From Chryseobacterium sp. ISL-6 (lineage in GTDB: Bacteria > Bacteroidota > Bacteroidia > Flavobacteriales > Weeksellaceae), in assembly GCF_018613715.1 (NCBI RefSeq), contig NZ_JAGGPT010000005.1, positions 372,001 to 436,000 of the forward strand: DNA of 64,000 nt. The letters run 5' to 3'. The translations under genes and the position numbers were made by a program. The notes below the pieces were generated by a model, which saw nothing but the letters and a program-made list of their open reading frames with translations, made no database searches and was not told the DNA's origin. Of this stretch, positions 47,946-57,532 are shown one piece after another (within the stretch, counting starts at the first letter, position 1; each line of letters starts with the position of its first letter).

Positions 47946-48983
47946 TAAATTCATAAACAATTTCGGATTTACCGGCGTATTGTTTTTGTGTACTTCATAA
48001 TGAAGATGAGGTCCTGTAGAACGTCCGGAGTTTCCGGATTTGGCAATCACCTGACCCACTTTTACCTTATCATTTACTTTAGCGATCAATTCGGATAAAT
48101 GTCCATATAAGGTTGCTAAACCATTTCCATGAGAAACGATCACGCAGTTTCCATAACCTCCTTTTTGTCCTGAAAAAATAATCGTTCCAGCAGCGGAAGC
48201 CCTAACATCAGATCCATACGCAACGGCAATATCCAGTCCTTTATGAAACTGTATCTGGTCAGCTTCAGCTGGAGGGTTATTTCTTTCCATAGGAGCTGTT
48301 TTAGATGAGGAGGAGGAAGAGGTTGTTGCAACAGATTTTGTAGAACTGGTTGCTGAAAGAGTAGGAGCACTACTGGTTGTTTTTGGAGTAACCATTACTT
48401 TTACTTCTCTTTTATTTCCGTAGCTGTCTGTAAGTTCAATGATTTTTTCAACAGGTTCTGCCTTTACTTCCGGTTTTGGTGCAGCGGCAACAGTTGGTTT
48501 AGAATTGGATGCCATGCTTGTTTTTACCGATGCATATACGGTTTTAAAAGGGATAGGATTTTTTCTGATTCCAAAATTGGATGAAATATAACCATCTGTA
48601 GGCATTCCTAACGGAACCTGCATTAGTTTTTTTTGTAAATCCATTAAATATTGGCTGTATCGGTTGGCTTGTTTAGCCAGATAGACAGAATTTGAAATAC
48701 TGTCTTTACTTAAGAACATCAGCTTTTCACTTGGAACATCCTTTGATTTTAGAAATGAATTAAGCTGTGCAACGGTTTGATCTACTAAAGTGAGATCAGT
48801 TTTCATTTTTAAGTAATCTACACTATCTTTTTCAGTGTTTATTTTTACAAGGTTCACTTCATATTTTTTATCATCCCTTTCGGAAGATAGTTTAGCTATA
48901 AAAATGCCTTGAGCAAAAACTACTAGTAAAAGTCCACCTAAGAGGATATTTACGTTCTTTTTACTGTTTAGAAATTTCTTCAT
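47943..48983 (-). CDS. M23 family metallopeptidase
   Basis: A 346-aa protein with one N-terminal membrane helix (LLGGLLLVVFAQGIFIAKLS) and a coiled-coil region, then a Ser/Thr-rich linker and a C-terminal peptidase domain. Zinc ligands are HKGLDIAVAYGSDV (His, Asp) and GPHLHYEVH (His-x-His). M23 enzymes cut peptidoglycan cross-bridges; with a membrane anchor it should act in the periplasm on the cell wall. It is divergent from gpsA. Confidence 0.9.
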   Translation of the reverse strand: MKKFLNSKKNVNILLGGLLLVVFAQGIFIAKLSSERDDKKYEVNLVKINTEKDSVDYLKMKTDLTLVDQTVAQLNSFLKSKDVPSEKLMFLSKDSISNSVYLAKQANRYSQYLMDLQKKLMQVPLGMPTDGYISSNFGIRKNPIPFKTVYASVKTSMASNSKPTVAAAPKPEVKAEPVEKIIELTDSYGNKREVKVMVTPKTTSSAPTLSATSSTKSVATTSSSSSSKTAPMERNNPPAEADQIQFHKGLDIAVAYGSDVRASAAGTIIFSGQKGGYGNCVIVSHGNGLATLYGHLSELIAKVNDKVKVGQVIAKSGNSGRSTGPHLHYEVHKNNTPVNPKLFMNL

Positions 48984-49182
48984 ATTTCTTTCACTTAGTA
49001 TTAAAACGGTATTAAGAGTGCAAATTTAATTAAAAATTGGTTTTGTGAATTATTTTTAATTAAAATTTACTTATTTCAATATTTAACGGCGATTTACCTA
49101 TTTAATTGTATGAAAGTGTTAATTTTTTCAGAAAATTGGGTTTTATCATGCCTGTGAAAGAGATCCTAATTTTTTGTTTTAA

Positions 49183-49190
49183 TATATTTG
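49183..49190 (+). promoter_or_regulatory. -7 box (TATATTTG) of gpsA
   Basis: TATATTTG matches TAnnTTTG, 17 bp before the ATG at 49208. It shows that the longer frame from 49106 is not translated. Confidence 0.5.
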
Positions 49191-49207
49191 CAATTCACAT
49201 TTCAATT

Positions 49208-50248
49208 ATGGCGAAAAAGAAAACAATTTCAGAATCTTCAAATCCGAAAAAGAATAATAATGAGGTCTCGGTAGGGGTTGTTGGGAGTGGAAGTTTTGCA
49301 ACTGCGATCGTAAAAATGCTTGTTGAAAACTGTAAAATAGTACATTGGTGTGTACGAAGTGAGTTTGTAAAAGGAGCTATTGAGCTTCGTGGACATAATC
49401 CTACCTATTTAACGGCAGTTAATTTCAATCTTAAAAATTTAAAACTGACCACAGATATCAATGAATTGGTTTCTGCATGCGACGTTGTCGTATTAGCAAC
49501 ACCTTCCATTTATCTTTCAGATACACTGGAAAAAATGACCTGTGAGTATAAAGATAAAATTTTCGTTTCTGCGATTAAAGGGATCATTCCTAAAGTGAAT
49601 GATGTGGTAGCACATTATCTGAGAGATGAGTTTCAGATCGGTTTTAGAAATCAGGCAGTTATTGCGGGACCCTGTCATGCTGAGGAAGTGGCAATGGAAA
49701 GACTTTCTTATCTTACAGTTGCCACAGTAGAAGAGGAGGTATCTGAAAAGCTCTTGGGCATTTTCAATTCAGATTTTATTAAAATGCATTCCAGCAAAGA
49801 TATCTTAGGAAATGAATACAGTGCGATCCTTAAAAATATTTTTGCCATCGGAGCTGGTATTGCAAGTGGATTGGGTTATGGAGATAATTTTACTGCTGTG
49901 TTTGTATCAAATGCGATCCGTGAAATGGAAATATTCCTGGAAGCCATCTATGAAGCACCTAGAGATGTAAATGAAAGTGCTTACTTAGGTGATTTACTGG
50001 TAACAGCATATTCATTATTCTCAAGAAACAGAAGTTTAGGAAACCTGATCGGAAAAGGATATACCGTAAAATCTGCGATTCAATCAATGAATATGGTTGC
50101 AGAAGGATATTACGCAGCTGATTCTATTTATAAAACAGCAAAACAAAAAAAGCTTAAGCTGCCAATCGTAGACACAATCTATGGGATTTTGTATGAAGGG
50201 AAAAATGCTGAAAAGCAATTTAAAAAGCTGACTGCAAAATTGAACTAA
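49208..50248 (+). CDS. gpsA: NAD(P)H-dependent glycerol-3-phosphate dehydrogenase
   Basis: It makes sn-glycerol-3-phosphate from dihydroxyacetone phosphate for phospholipid synthesis. I start at 49208 (MAKKKTISESSNPKKNNNEV), giving 346 aa. NAD binding: VGVVGSGSFATAIVKM. SAIKGIIPKVNDVVAHYL and VIAGPCHAEEVAMERLSYLT are conserved substrate-binding blocks, and LKNIFAIGAGIASGLGYGDN contains the catalytic lysine. Monocistronic with a strong terminator. Confidence 0.92.
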   Translation: MAKKKTISESSNPKKNNNEVSVGVVGSGSFATAIVKMLVENCKIVHWCVRSEFVKGAIELRGHNPTYLTAVNFNLKNLKLTTDINELVSACDVVVLATPSIYLSDTLEKMTCEYKDKIFVSAIKGIIPKVNDVVAHYLRDEFQIGFRNQAVIAGPCHAEEVAMERLSYLTVATVEEEVSEKLLGIFNSDFIKMHSSKDILGNEYSAILKNIFAIGAGIASGLGYGDNFTAVFVSNAIREMEIFLEAIYEAPRDVNESAYLGDLLVTAYSLFSRNRSLGNLIGKGYTVKSAIQSMNMVAEGYYAADSIYKTAKQKKLKLPIVDTIYGILYEGKNAEKQFKKLTAKLN

Positions 50249-50280
50249 AACAACTTGAAAGTTATAAACCAAAATATAAA

Positions 50281-50306
50281 CATCAGCAAATTTGCTGATG
50301 TTTTTT
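50281..50306 (+). terminator. Terminator after gpsA
   Basis: The perfect 20-bp palindrome CATCAGCAAATTTGCTGATG followed by six T residues. Confidence 0.88.
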
Positions 50307-50495
50307 GTTGGATATTTAGTTAAAATACAACTTTGTTGATCTTTAGTTCAGACATTCAAACAATTTCTGTCTTCATCACATGAAAACATTGTCTGCTTTA
50401 TATTTGATACTTATTTGCAATGAGTAACAAGTAGCTTCACTTCGAACTTACCATATGATAATATTCCAAGAGATTACATTTCGTAAATTAGGTAA

Positions 50496-51518
50496 ATGAA
50501 AAAGATAGGATTTTTATCGTTTGGACATTGGGGAAACCATCCTTCATATGACAACAAAACAGCAGGTGATACTCTGTTACAATCCATAGATTTGGCGGTG
50601 GCTGCAGAAGAAATAGGAATTGACGGCGCATACTTTCGGGTGCATCATTTCGCTAATCAGTTAGCTTCGCCGTTTCCTTTGTTGGCGGCTATTGGTGCTA
50701 AAACTAAAAAAATTGAAATCGGAACAGGCGTCATTGATATGCGTTATGAAAACCCGTTTTATATGGTAGAAAATGCTGGCGCTGCAGATTTGATTTCCGA
50801 AGGTCGGTTACAATTAGGAATTAGTAGAGGTTCACCTGAGCAGGTTATTGATGGTTGGCGATATTTCGGATATGATTTGGAAGAAGGTCAAACTGATACA
50901 GATATGGGACGTCTTAAGGGTTTGGAGTTTTTCGATTTGTTAAAAGGAGAAGGTTTCGCGCGGCCCAACCCTAATCCGATGTTTCCTAATCCACCCGGAT
51001 TATTGCGGATAGAACCCCATTCTGAAGGATTACGTGACCGTATTTGGTGGGGGTCTGCTTCAGATGCTACTGCAGTCTGGGCAGGGGAAGTTGGTATGAA
51101 TTTGCAAAGTTCCACCTTAAAATTTGATGAAAGTGGAAAACCTTTTCATATTCAGCAAGCTGAACAGATTCGTTTATATAAAGAAGCTTATAAAAAAGCT
51201 GGACATACACGGGAACCAAGAGTTTCTGTGAGCCGATCCATTTTCGCCATAGTCAATGATCAGGACAGATACTATTTTGGACAGGAAGCAGATAGAACTG
51301 ATAAAATAGGTGTTTTAGAAGGAAGTCAACGTGCTATTTTCGGAAGAAGTTATGCTGCTGAACCAGAACAGCTAATTCAGGAATTGGCACAGGATGAAGC
51401 TATTCAGGAGGCAGATACTTTGTTGTTGACAATTCCCAATACATTGGGTGTTGATTACAATGTACATGTACTTGAATCCATTTTGAAATATGTTGCTCCT
51501 GAACTGGGCTGGCGTTAA
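50496..51518 (+). CDS. LLM class flavin-dependent oxidoreductase
   Basis: A 340-aa bacterial-luciferase-like monooxygenase. The TIM-barrel start MKKIGFLSFGHWGNHPSYDN, AAEEIGIDGAYFRVHHF, ASPFPLLAAIGAKTKKIEIG and GTGVIDMRYENPFYMVENAG are typical of the family, which uses FMNH2 from a partner reductase. The substrate is unknown. Eleven bases separate it from an FAD-dependent oxidoreductase gene, so the two probably form an operon and may act together. Confidence 0.87.
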   Translation: MKKIGFLSFGHWGNHPSYDNKTAGDTLLQSIDLAVAAEEIGIDGAYFRVHHFANQLASPFPLLAAIGAKTKKIEIGTGVIDMRYENPFYMVENAGAADLISEGRLQLGISRGSPEQVIDGWRYFGYDLEEGQTDTDMGRLKGLEFFDLLKGEGFARPNPNPMFPNPPGLLRIEPHSEGLRDRIWWGSASDATAVWAGEVGMNLQSSTLKFDESGKPFHIQQAEQIRLYKEAYKKAGHTREPRVSVSRSIFAIVNDQDRYYFGQEADRTDKIGVLEGSQRAIFGRSYAAEPEQLIQELAQDEAIQEADTLLLTIPNTLGVDYNVHVLESILKYVAPELGWR

Positions 51519-51528
51519 AAAAGGGAAA

Positions 51529-52617
51529 ATGGCAGGAAAAATTTGGTATAAAACAAAAATTGCAATTATTGGAGCTGGGCAAGCCGGACTTTCTACCGCA
51601 TATCATCTCAAAAAAATGGGATTGGAAATCGGTCAGGATTTTATTATTTTAGATGCTGCTCCTTTTGCCGGTGGTGCCTGGCAATCCCGATGGGATTCAT
51701 TGACCTTGAGTACAGTAAATCGCATTCATGATTTGCCGGGAATGTCTTTCGAAGAAACTATTCAGGGAGATGAAACTGAAGTCCGAGCCAATATTGCCGT
51801 ACCACATTATTATGATTTGTACGAGAAAAAATTCGGAATACAGGTCTATCGACCGGTGAAAGTTGAGAAAGTGAGCTTGAATGGAGAAAGGTTCTACATT
51901 GATACATCGTCTGTTGCATTTTCTGCATTAGGTATCATCAATGCTACAGGAACTTGGGAAAATCCTTATATTCCGGAATATCCGGGTGCTGAGCTTTTTA
52001 AGGGTGAACAACTGCATACCCGAAACTTTAAAAATGCCGAATATTTCAAAGGAAAACATGTAATCATTGTTGGTGGCGGTATTTCTGCGATTCAATTGCT
52101 TGATCAGATTTCAAGAATAACCACTACTACTTGGGTTACACGAAGACCTCCGGAATTCCGGGAAGGACCGTTTGATGATATGGCAGGGAGTTTGGCGGTT
52201 GCGATGGTTGACAAACGAGTGAGAAATGGATTATTACCAATGTCGGTTGTTTCGGTAACAGGATTGCCTGTTACTGATGAAATTAAAGATATGGAAAAAA
52301 GAGGTGTTCTTAAACGATTTCCAATGTTTAGTGAAATCACTGAAGAAGGCGTTAAATGGGAAGATGGAAGGCAAGAAAAAGCTGATGTTATTCTTTGGAA
52401 TACGGGTTTCCGATCGTCACTGTCACATTTGGATGCTATTTTACCTAAGGAAGAGGGCGGTGGTGTCATTATGTCTGGAAGATTGGCAACCGAAGTTGCA
52501 AAAGAACCGAGGATTCATTTGGTAGGCTATGGGCCCTCTGCATCCACTATTGGAGCAAACAGAGCTGGAAGTGCTGCGGCAAGAGAATTGGTTACAACTC
52601 TGAGGATTATAAAATGA
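51529..52617 (+). CDS. FAD-dependent oxidoreductase (flavin monooxygenase-like)
   Basis: A 362-aa protein starting at 51529 (MAGKIWYKTKIAIIGAGQAG). Two dinucleotide-binding motifs are visible: IAIIGAGQAGLSTAYHLKK for FAD, and HVIIVGGGISAIQLLDQISR for NAD(P)H at about residues 180-200. The ATGTWENPYIPEYPG block fits flavin-containing monooxygenases and thioredoxin-reductase-like proteins. It follows the LLM gene after 10 bp. Confidence 0.85.
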   Translation: MAGKIWYKTKIAIIGAGQAGLSTAYHLKKMGLEIGQDFIILDAAPFAGGAWQSRWDSLTLSTVNRIHDLPGMSFEETIQGDETEVRANIAVPHYYDLYEKKFGIQVYRPVKVEKVSLNGERFYIDTSSVAFSALGIINATGTWENPYIPEYPGAELFKGEQLHTRNFKNAEYFKGKHVIIVGGGISAIQLLDQISRITTTTWVTRRPPEFREGPFDDMAGSLAVAMVDKRVRNGLLPMSVVSVTGLPVTDEIKDMEKRGVLKRFPMFSEITEEGVKWEDGRQEKADVILWNTGFRSSLSHLDAILPKEEGGGVIMSGRLATEVAKEPRIHLVGYGPSASTIGANRAGSAAARELVTTLRIIK

Positions 52618-52799
52618 TTTACATCTACATATGAAATATCACTTTAATGGTTAAAGCTAATTGATTTAGATTGATACTTTCGATTGCATTTTCTTGTCAA
52701 ATCTAAAACTTTTTTCAATCTAAAAATTAACATGTTAAAATCGTTAAACACGTTCCTGTTGTTAAAACTTTTCCCGAAATTAGTATTAAATTTAATGTT

Positions 52800-54305
52800 A
52801 TGTCACATTTGCTTACAAGCAGAACACCGAAACCAAAATATGATGTTGTACTCATAGGTGGTGGTATCATGAGTGCCACTTTAGCTACATTACTCCACGA
52901 ATTTGATCCCAATCTTGAGATCGCAATTTTCGAAAGGTTAGGCAGGTTTGCCAAGGAAAGTACCGCAGCCTGGAATAATGCAGGAACCGGACATTCAGCT
53001 TTTTGCGAATTGAATTATACCCCAGAAAAAGAAGACGGGACCATTGATATCTCGAAAGCGGAAAGTATCGCGGAACAGTTTGAGATCTCAAAACAGTTTT
53101 GGTCATACCTGCTTCAGAAAGGCTACATCCAGGAACCTAAAGATTTTATCAATTCCTGTCCACACATGAGCTTGGTATTTGGTGATAAAGACGCTGAATA
53201 CCTGAGAAAACGTCACGATGCAATGATCGGTTCTGTTTTATTTTCCGGAATGAAGTTTTCGACAGATCATGAAAAACTGAAAGAATGGATTCCTTTGGTA
53301 ATGAGCAAAAGGAATGCTTCTGAAGTAATGGCAGCAACAAAAATGGATTTAGGAACCGATGTGAATTTTGGAAGCCTTACCAGAAAAATGGGAAGACATT
53401 TATTGGAAGATTCTAATGTTGAGGTATTCTTATACCATGAAGTAAAAGATATCGATCCTAGAGAAAATGGAGAGTGGGAAATGAAAGTGAAAGACAGGAT
53501 CCACAGTCATAAACAGGAAGTGGTAGCAGATTTTGTTTTTATCGGAGCAGGTGGCTACGCACTTCCATTACTGGATAGTTCGGATATTAAAGAAAGCGCA
53601 GGTTATGGAGGTTTTCCAGTTTCAGGGGAATGGTTGGTCACTCATAATCCGGAGTTGGTAGAAAAACATCAGGCTAAAGTATATACCCAAGCTACTGTAG
53701 ATGCACCACCGATGTCTGTTCCACACCTGGATCTAAGAATCATTGATGGAAAGAAGGCACTTCTTTTCGGACCTTTTGCAGGTTTCTCAACTAAGTTTTT
53801 AAAAGAGGGCAGTTATCTTGACCTTCCTGAAAGCGTCAATACTAAAAATATCAGATCCCTATTCGGAGCATGGTGGCATAATATTCCTTTAACTAAATAT
53901 CTTATTCAGCAGGTTGCCATGACCAAAGCTCAGAGGATGCAGCATTTAAGAGAATTTGTAAAAGATGCAAATGAAGCAGATTGGGAATTAAAAATAGCAG
54001 GACAAAGAGTTCAGGTGATTAAAAAAGATGAAAAAGAAGGTGGGAAGTTGGAATTCGGAACCGAAGTGGTAGTGAATGAAAGTGGAACGATTGCCTCTCT
54101 ATTAGGCGCCTCACCGGGAGCCTCCACAGCAGCATATGCAATGCTCAGCGTTCTTGAAAAATGTTTTGGAGAAAAACTTCATGGAGAATGGAAAGATAAA
54201 TTGTTGGAGATGATTCCTTCCTATGGACAAAAGCTGGCAGGCAATCCAGAACTTACAGAGAAAGTGAGAAATTATACGAAGGAGAAGCTGGAGCTGGAGT
54301 ATTAG
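52800..54305 (+). CDS. mqo: malate:quinone oxidoreductase
   Basis: It oxidises malate to oxaloacetate and passes electrons to the quinone pool, at the inner membrane. The 501-aa length fits. The FAD-binding start is DVVLIGGGIMSATLATLLHE, followed by STAAWNNAGTGHSAFCELNY, FIGAGGYALPLLDSSDIKES, GYGGFPVSGEWLVTHNPELV and a C-terminal LLGASPGASTAAYAMLSVLE, all hallmarks of Mqo. An independent gene with its own terminator. Confidence 0.94.
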   Translation: MSHLLTSRTPKPKYDVVLIGGGIMSATLATLLHEFDPNLEIAIFERLGRFAKESTAAWNNAGTGHSAFCELNYTPEKEDGTIDISKAESIAEQFEISKQFWSYLLQKGYIQEPKDFINSCPHMSLVFGDKDAEYLRKRHDAMIGSVLFSGMKFSTDHEKLKEWIPLVMSKRNASEVMAATKMDLGTDVNFGSLTRKMGRHLLEDSNVEVFLYHEVKDIDPRENGEWEMKVKDRIHSHKQEVVADFVFIGAGGYALPLLDSSDIKESAGYGGFPVSGEWLVTHNPELVEKHQAKVYTQATVDAPPMSVPHLDLRIIDGKKALLFGPFAGFSTKFLKEGSYLDLPESVNTKNIRSLFGAWWHNIPLTKYLIQQVAMTKAQRMQHLREFVKDANEADWELKIAGQRVQVIKKDEKEGGKLEFGTEVVVNESGTIASLLGASPGASTAAYAMLSVLEKCFGEKLHGEWKDKLLEMIPSYGQKLAGNPELTEKVRNYTKEKLELEY

Positions 54306-54397
54306 TTTAGATAAAAGATATTGATGATAAAAATCTTGTCTTTGTCTTTAGAATTCTTAGGTGCGCGCTGCTTATCACTTTGAGTTGATAATCATTT

Positions 54398-54427
54398 AAA
54401 AAGCCAACTTATATAAGCTGGCTTTTT
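54398..54427 (+). terminator. Terminator after mqo
   Basis: AAAAGCCA.CTTAT pairs with ATAAG.TGGCTTTT with one A-C mismatch, followed by TGTTTT. Confidence 0.7.
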
Positions 54428-54548
54428 GTTTTCCATTAAATAAAATTCTTAACACAATCATAATCCATTCAAAATATCCATATCAACTTAAATTTAAATA
54501 AATTTGTATCAGACTATTCATTACTGATTACCAATTACTATAAAAGCT

Positions 54549-54950
54549 GTGGAAGAAATCATTGTAAAACCTATTATTGCTAAAGAACTTCTGGAATCTC
54601 TTAAAACGAAGATAGAGGAGGAGAAACAGGTCATTGTGCATTGTTGTTTTCCGGCATCACCTTTTTTAGGTAATCTGATCAGGATTTGGAATACAACGTA
54701 TCTTCTGGATAATAGTTCAGAACATCAGAGCAAATTGATCCATGCTGAAAATATTTCTATATTTCCGGATTGGACCCCGGTTCCTTTTATGCGGGATTTT
54801 TGGTTTACTTTGATATTTTCTGGTTTACCTAAAGGCTGTAAAAGTTTTGACCTTAAAGAAGTTATTCCTGAAGAAGGAGGATTCTTTGTGGAATCTATTA
54901 AGAGAAATTCTATGGATGTATATCGGGTGAAAATTTCAGAATCTTATTAA
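54549..54950 (+). CDS. hypothetical protein upstream of the aadS-like gene
   Basis: A 133-aa soluble protein with a GTG start at 54549. Blocks such as VIVHCCFPASPFLGNLIRIW, HAENISIFPDWTPVPFMRDF and WFTLIFSGLPKGCKSFDLKE show no catalytic motif that I can name. Its stop overlaps the start of the adenylyltransferase gene by one base (TAATG), so the two are translationally coupled. Confidence 0.6.
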   Translation: MEEIIVKPIIAKELLESLKTKIEEEKQVIVHCCFPASPFLGNLIRIWNTTYLLDNSSEHQSKLIHAENISIFPDWTPVPFMRDFWFTLIFSGLPKGCKSFDLKEVIPEEGGFFVESIKRNSMDVYRVKISESY

Positions 54951-55816
54951 TGAAAACAAGGGAAGAAAAGCTACAGCAGATCATAGCCTGGGCTGAACAG
55001 AATAAGGATATCCGGGTCGTTTTATTAACCAGTTCATTGGTGAATCCCTACGCTCCTGTTGATGATTTCAGTGATCTGGATGTAGAGCTCGTTTTTGAAA
55101 ATATGGCATCTTATGAATCCGATAAAAAATGGGTTGAACTTTTTGGAGTGCCTATTTCTATGGTGGAGGAAGATGAGACTTTTTTTGAAGGTAGGCATGC
55201 GATGAAAATGGTTTTGTATGAAGACCACGTAAAAGTTGATTTTAAGCTGTATCAAAAATCTGAATTTATAAAAGAAGTACAGGAAGAAATACTTCCTGAA
55301 GATTGGGATGTGGGATATAAAGTATTGGTAGATAAGGATCAGCTTACAAAAGATTTAAAAGCTCCAACATATCAATCGATCATGATTCAGAAACCTACAC
55401 CCGAAAGGTTTCAGCAGCTGATCAATGATTTCTGGTGGGATACAACTTATGTTGCAAAATGTTTAAAGCGTGATGAGATCTTCTATGCCAAATTCATGAG
55501 CGAGGATGTCATAAGAACAGACTATTTCGTTCCTCTATTGGAATGGTATATTGCCAGTGAACAGGGATGGAATAATATAACTACCAATAAACATGGAAGA
55601 CTTTTCAAGCGATATTTGTCTCCTGAACTCTGGAAGAAAGTTGAAGCAACTTTTTCAGGAAATAATATCGAGGAAAACTGGAATGCAATATTTGCGTATG
55701 CAGATCTCTTTCATGAAATAGGGATTGATATTGCAACAAAGATCAATACAGTTTATCCTGAAGAGCTTGAAAATAAAGTAAGAAAATACCTGATTGAAAT
55801 TAGGTTACAAGGCTAA
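54950..55816 (+). CDS. aadS: AadS-like aminoglycoside 6-adenylyltransferase
   Basis: A 288-aa nucleotidyltransferase very like the Bacteroidetes AadS/ANT(6) proteins: MKTREEKLQQIIAWAEQNKD, VVLLTSSLVNPYAPVDDFSD, LDVELVFENM, HAMKMVLYEDHVKVDFKLYQ and WWDTTYVAKCLKRDEIFYAK. The nucleotidyltransferase SSLVNP..DDFSDLD motif supplies the catalytic acids. Such enzymes adenylylate streptomycin at position 6; whether this chromosomal gene confers resistance cannot be read from sequence. It is coupled to the hypothetical gene upstream and its 3' end overlaps the convergent GMC gene by 4 bp. Confidence 0.83.
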   Translation: MKTREEKLQQIIAWAEQNKDIRVVLLTSSLVNPYAPVDDFSDLDVELVFENMASYESDKKWVELFGVPISMVEEDETFFEGRHAMKMVLYEDHVKVDFKLYQKSEFIKEVQEEILPEDWDVGYKVLVDKDQLTKDLKAPTYQSIMIQKPTPERFQQLINDFWWDTTYVAKCLKRDEIFYAKFMSEDVIRTDYFVPLLEWYIASEQGWNNITTNKHGRLFKRYLSPELWKKVEATFSGNNIEENWNAIFAYADLFHEIGIDIATKINTVYPEELENKVRKYLIEIRLQG

Positions 55817-57393
55817 GCAAATTCGTTTTGTTGGATTAAATTTTCGATACAATACTCGGTAATAGCCACAATAGTAACAAAAGGATTTACTCCGATTGTT
55901 CCGGGAATTAAAGAGCCATCCAGAACGAAAAGGTTTTCATGATCATTTAATTTTCCATAGGAGTTCGTTGCTTCGCCTAATACACAACCTCCTAATGGAT
56001 GGTAGCATATATTAGGTCCAAAACCATTTTTAAAAAGAAAATGACTTCTTGTCCCACCATTTGCTTTATTCATTTTTTTGATAAAATAATCAGCATTGGC
56101 TCTCATTTTTTCAGTATGACTTTCATTCCAGTCAATAGCAAGTTTTTTAGCAATAGGATCATAAGAAACCTTTCCTTTTTTATCAACGCGATTGATTAAT
56201 AAATACAACGCAGTGGCTACGTCCATTCCCATCGGTAGTGGTGCAATCTCTGTGAAGAAAGGATGTTCCCTATCATCCCAATTATCAACTCCGCCTACGG
56301 GAATTGTGGATTGTTGAACTCCGGTACCACCGGATAAAGGTCTCACCCAGTTTCTGCCCGTCATAAAGTTTCCGTTATTGCCCCAATTCTCACCGACATT
56401 TTTTCCAAGAGGAAACTGATTCCTGAAATTCGATTTCATTAAAAGCTCTAATGTTCCTATGGTTCCAGCTGATAATATCAGTTTTTTACAATGAAAGACT
56501 TTTTCTGCCACAAGATCTCCCGAAGTATTGATGTGACGAACCTGCAGCGTATAGCTTTTGTCCTCATTTAGTTCAATAGAGTCAACACAATGTAAATCTA
56601 GGATTTCAAGATTTCCAGTGTCTAGTGCCTTTTTGAGATAGGTTTTATCAAGACTGTTCTTACCATAATTATTTCCGTAAATAACTTCAGTGTTAAGAGC
56701 AGATCGTGGAACTTCATTTTTAAATTCCTTTTCCATGTATTTGAAATCATATACATTCGGAACTCTGATGGTCTTGAAGCCGGCTTTATGAGCTTCTTCT
56801 TCACCTACTCTTGTAAATTTATAATAAGGACAGTCATTTAAAAACTGTTCATCAATAACGTTTACCTTTAATTCTTTTCGGGCCAAAGGGAAATAAAACT
56901 GATAAAATTTGTCAGCATCTAATTGAGGAAAAACCTCTTTAAAATAGCTTTCCTTAGGTGTTACTGCCATTCCGCCATTAACGATGGATCCACCACCCAC
57001 ACCTCTTCCTACCCAGACGTTGATGTGTTCAAAATCCAATCGGTCCAAAGCTCCTGTAAAAGGAGTTAAAGAAAAGAGGTTCATAAAAGGAGCTATCGTT
57101 TTCTTTTTTAGCCAGGCTGCACTTTTTCCAGGCTTTAATAAATTGGAGAATGGTAGTCCCGATTTTTCCCAATTAAGACCCATCTCCAGCATCAGTACTT
57201 TTTTTCCTGCTTCACAAAGACGTAAAGCAGCGACAGCTCCGCCATATCCGGAACCAATAATAATGATGGGAGATTCTAATGTTTTCCTTTGTTTCTTAAT
57301 TTTCGGCTGTGATGCAAAAAGAAGATGAGTACTCAGGAAGTAAAGACTCGATATTCCTAAGGCACTGGTGGTAATGAATTTCTTTCTATCCAT
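55813..57393 (-). CDS. GMC oxidoreductase (cholesterol oxidase-like)
   Basis: A 526-aa flavoenzyme. The N-terminus MDRKKFITTSALGISSLYFL is a signal-type segment, pointing to an exported enzyme. FAD binding: IIIIGSGYGGAVAALRLCEA. VWVGRGVGGGSIVNGGMAVT, LILSAGTIGTLELLMKSNFR and CYHPLGGCVLGEATNSYGKL are the GMC blocks, with the His pair in CYHPLGG and the final GSLIPGTIGVNPFVTIVAIT. Closest in layout to cholesterol oxidase-type GMC proteins; substrate unknown. Confidence 0.85.
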   Translation of the reverse strand: MDRKKFITTSALGISSLYFLSTHLLFASQPKIKKQRKTLESPIIIIGSGYGGAVAALRLCEAGKKVLMLEMGLNWEKSGLPFSNLLKPGKSAAWLKKKTIAPFMNLFSLTPFTGALDRLDFEHINVWVGRGVGGGSIVNGGMAVTPKESYFKEVFPQLDADKFYQFYFPLARKELKVNVIDEQFLNDCPYYKFTRVGEEEAHKAGFKTIRVPNVYDFKYMEKEFKNEVPRSALNTEVIYGNNYGKNSLDKTYLKKALDTGNLEILDLHCVDSIELNEDKSYTLQVRHINTSGDLVAEKVFHCKKLILSAGTIGTLELLMKSNFRNQFPLGKNVGENWGNNGNFMTGRNWVRPLSGGTGVQQSTIPVGGVDNWDDREHPFFTEIAPLPMGMDVATALYLLINRVDKKGKVSYDPIAKKLAIDWNESHTEKMRANADYFIKKMNKANGGTRSHFLFKNGFGPNICYHPLGGCVLGEATNSYGKLNDHENLFVLDGSLIPGTIGVNPFVTIVAITEYCIENLIQQNEFA

Positions 57394-57518
57394 GATCCTT
57401 ATTTCTCAAAAAGCATGCTAGAAAAACAAAAAAAATCATAAATTATATTTAAAATATTGCCCAATTTTTACTGCACTTATACTGTTCATCCTCTAAAAAA
57501 TTCATAGTTTTATTCTTT

Positions 57519-57526
57519 TAATTTTG
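57519..57526 (+). promoter_or_regulatory. -7 box (TAATTTTG) of the DUF1684 gene
   Basis: TAATTTTG matches TAnnTTTG and ends 6 bp before the chosen ATG at 57533. An upstream in-frame start at 57524 would lie inside the box. Confidence 0.5.
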
Positions 57527-57532
57527 ATATTC

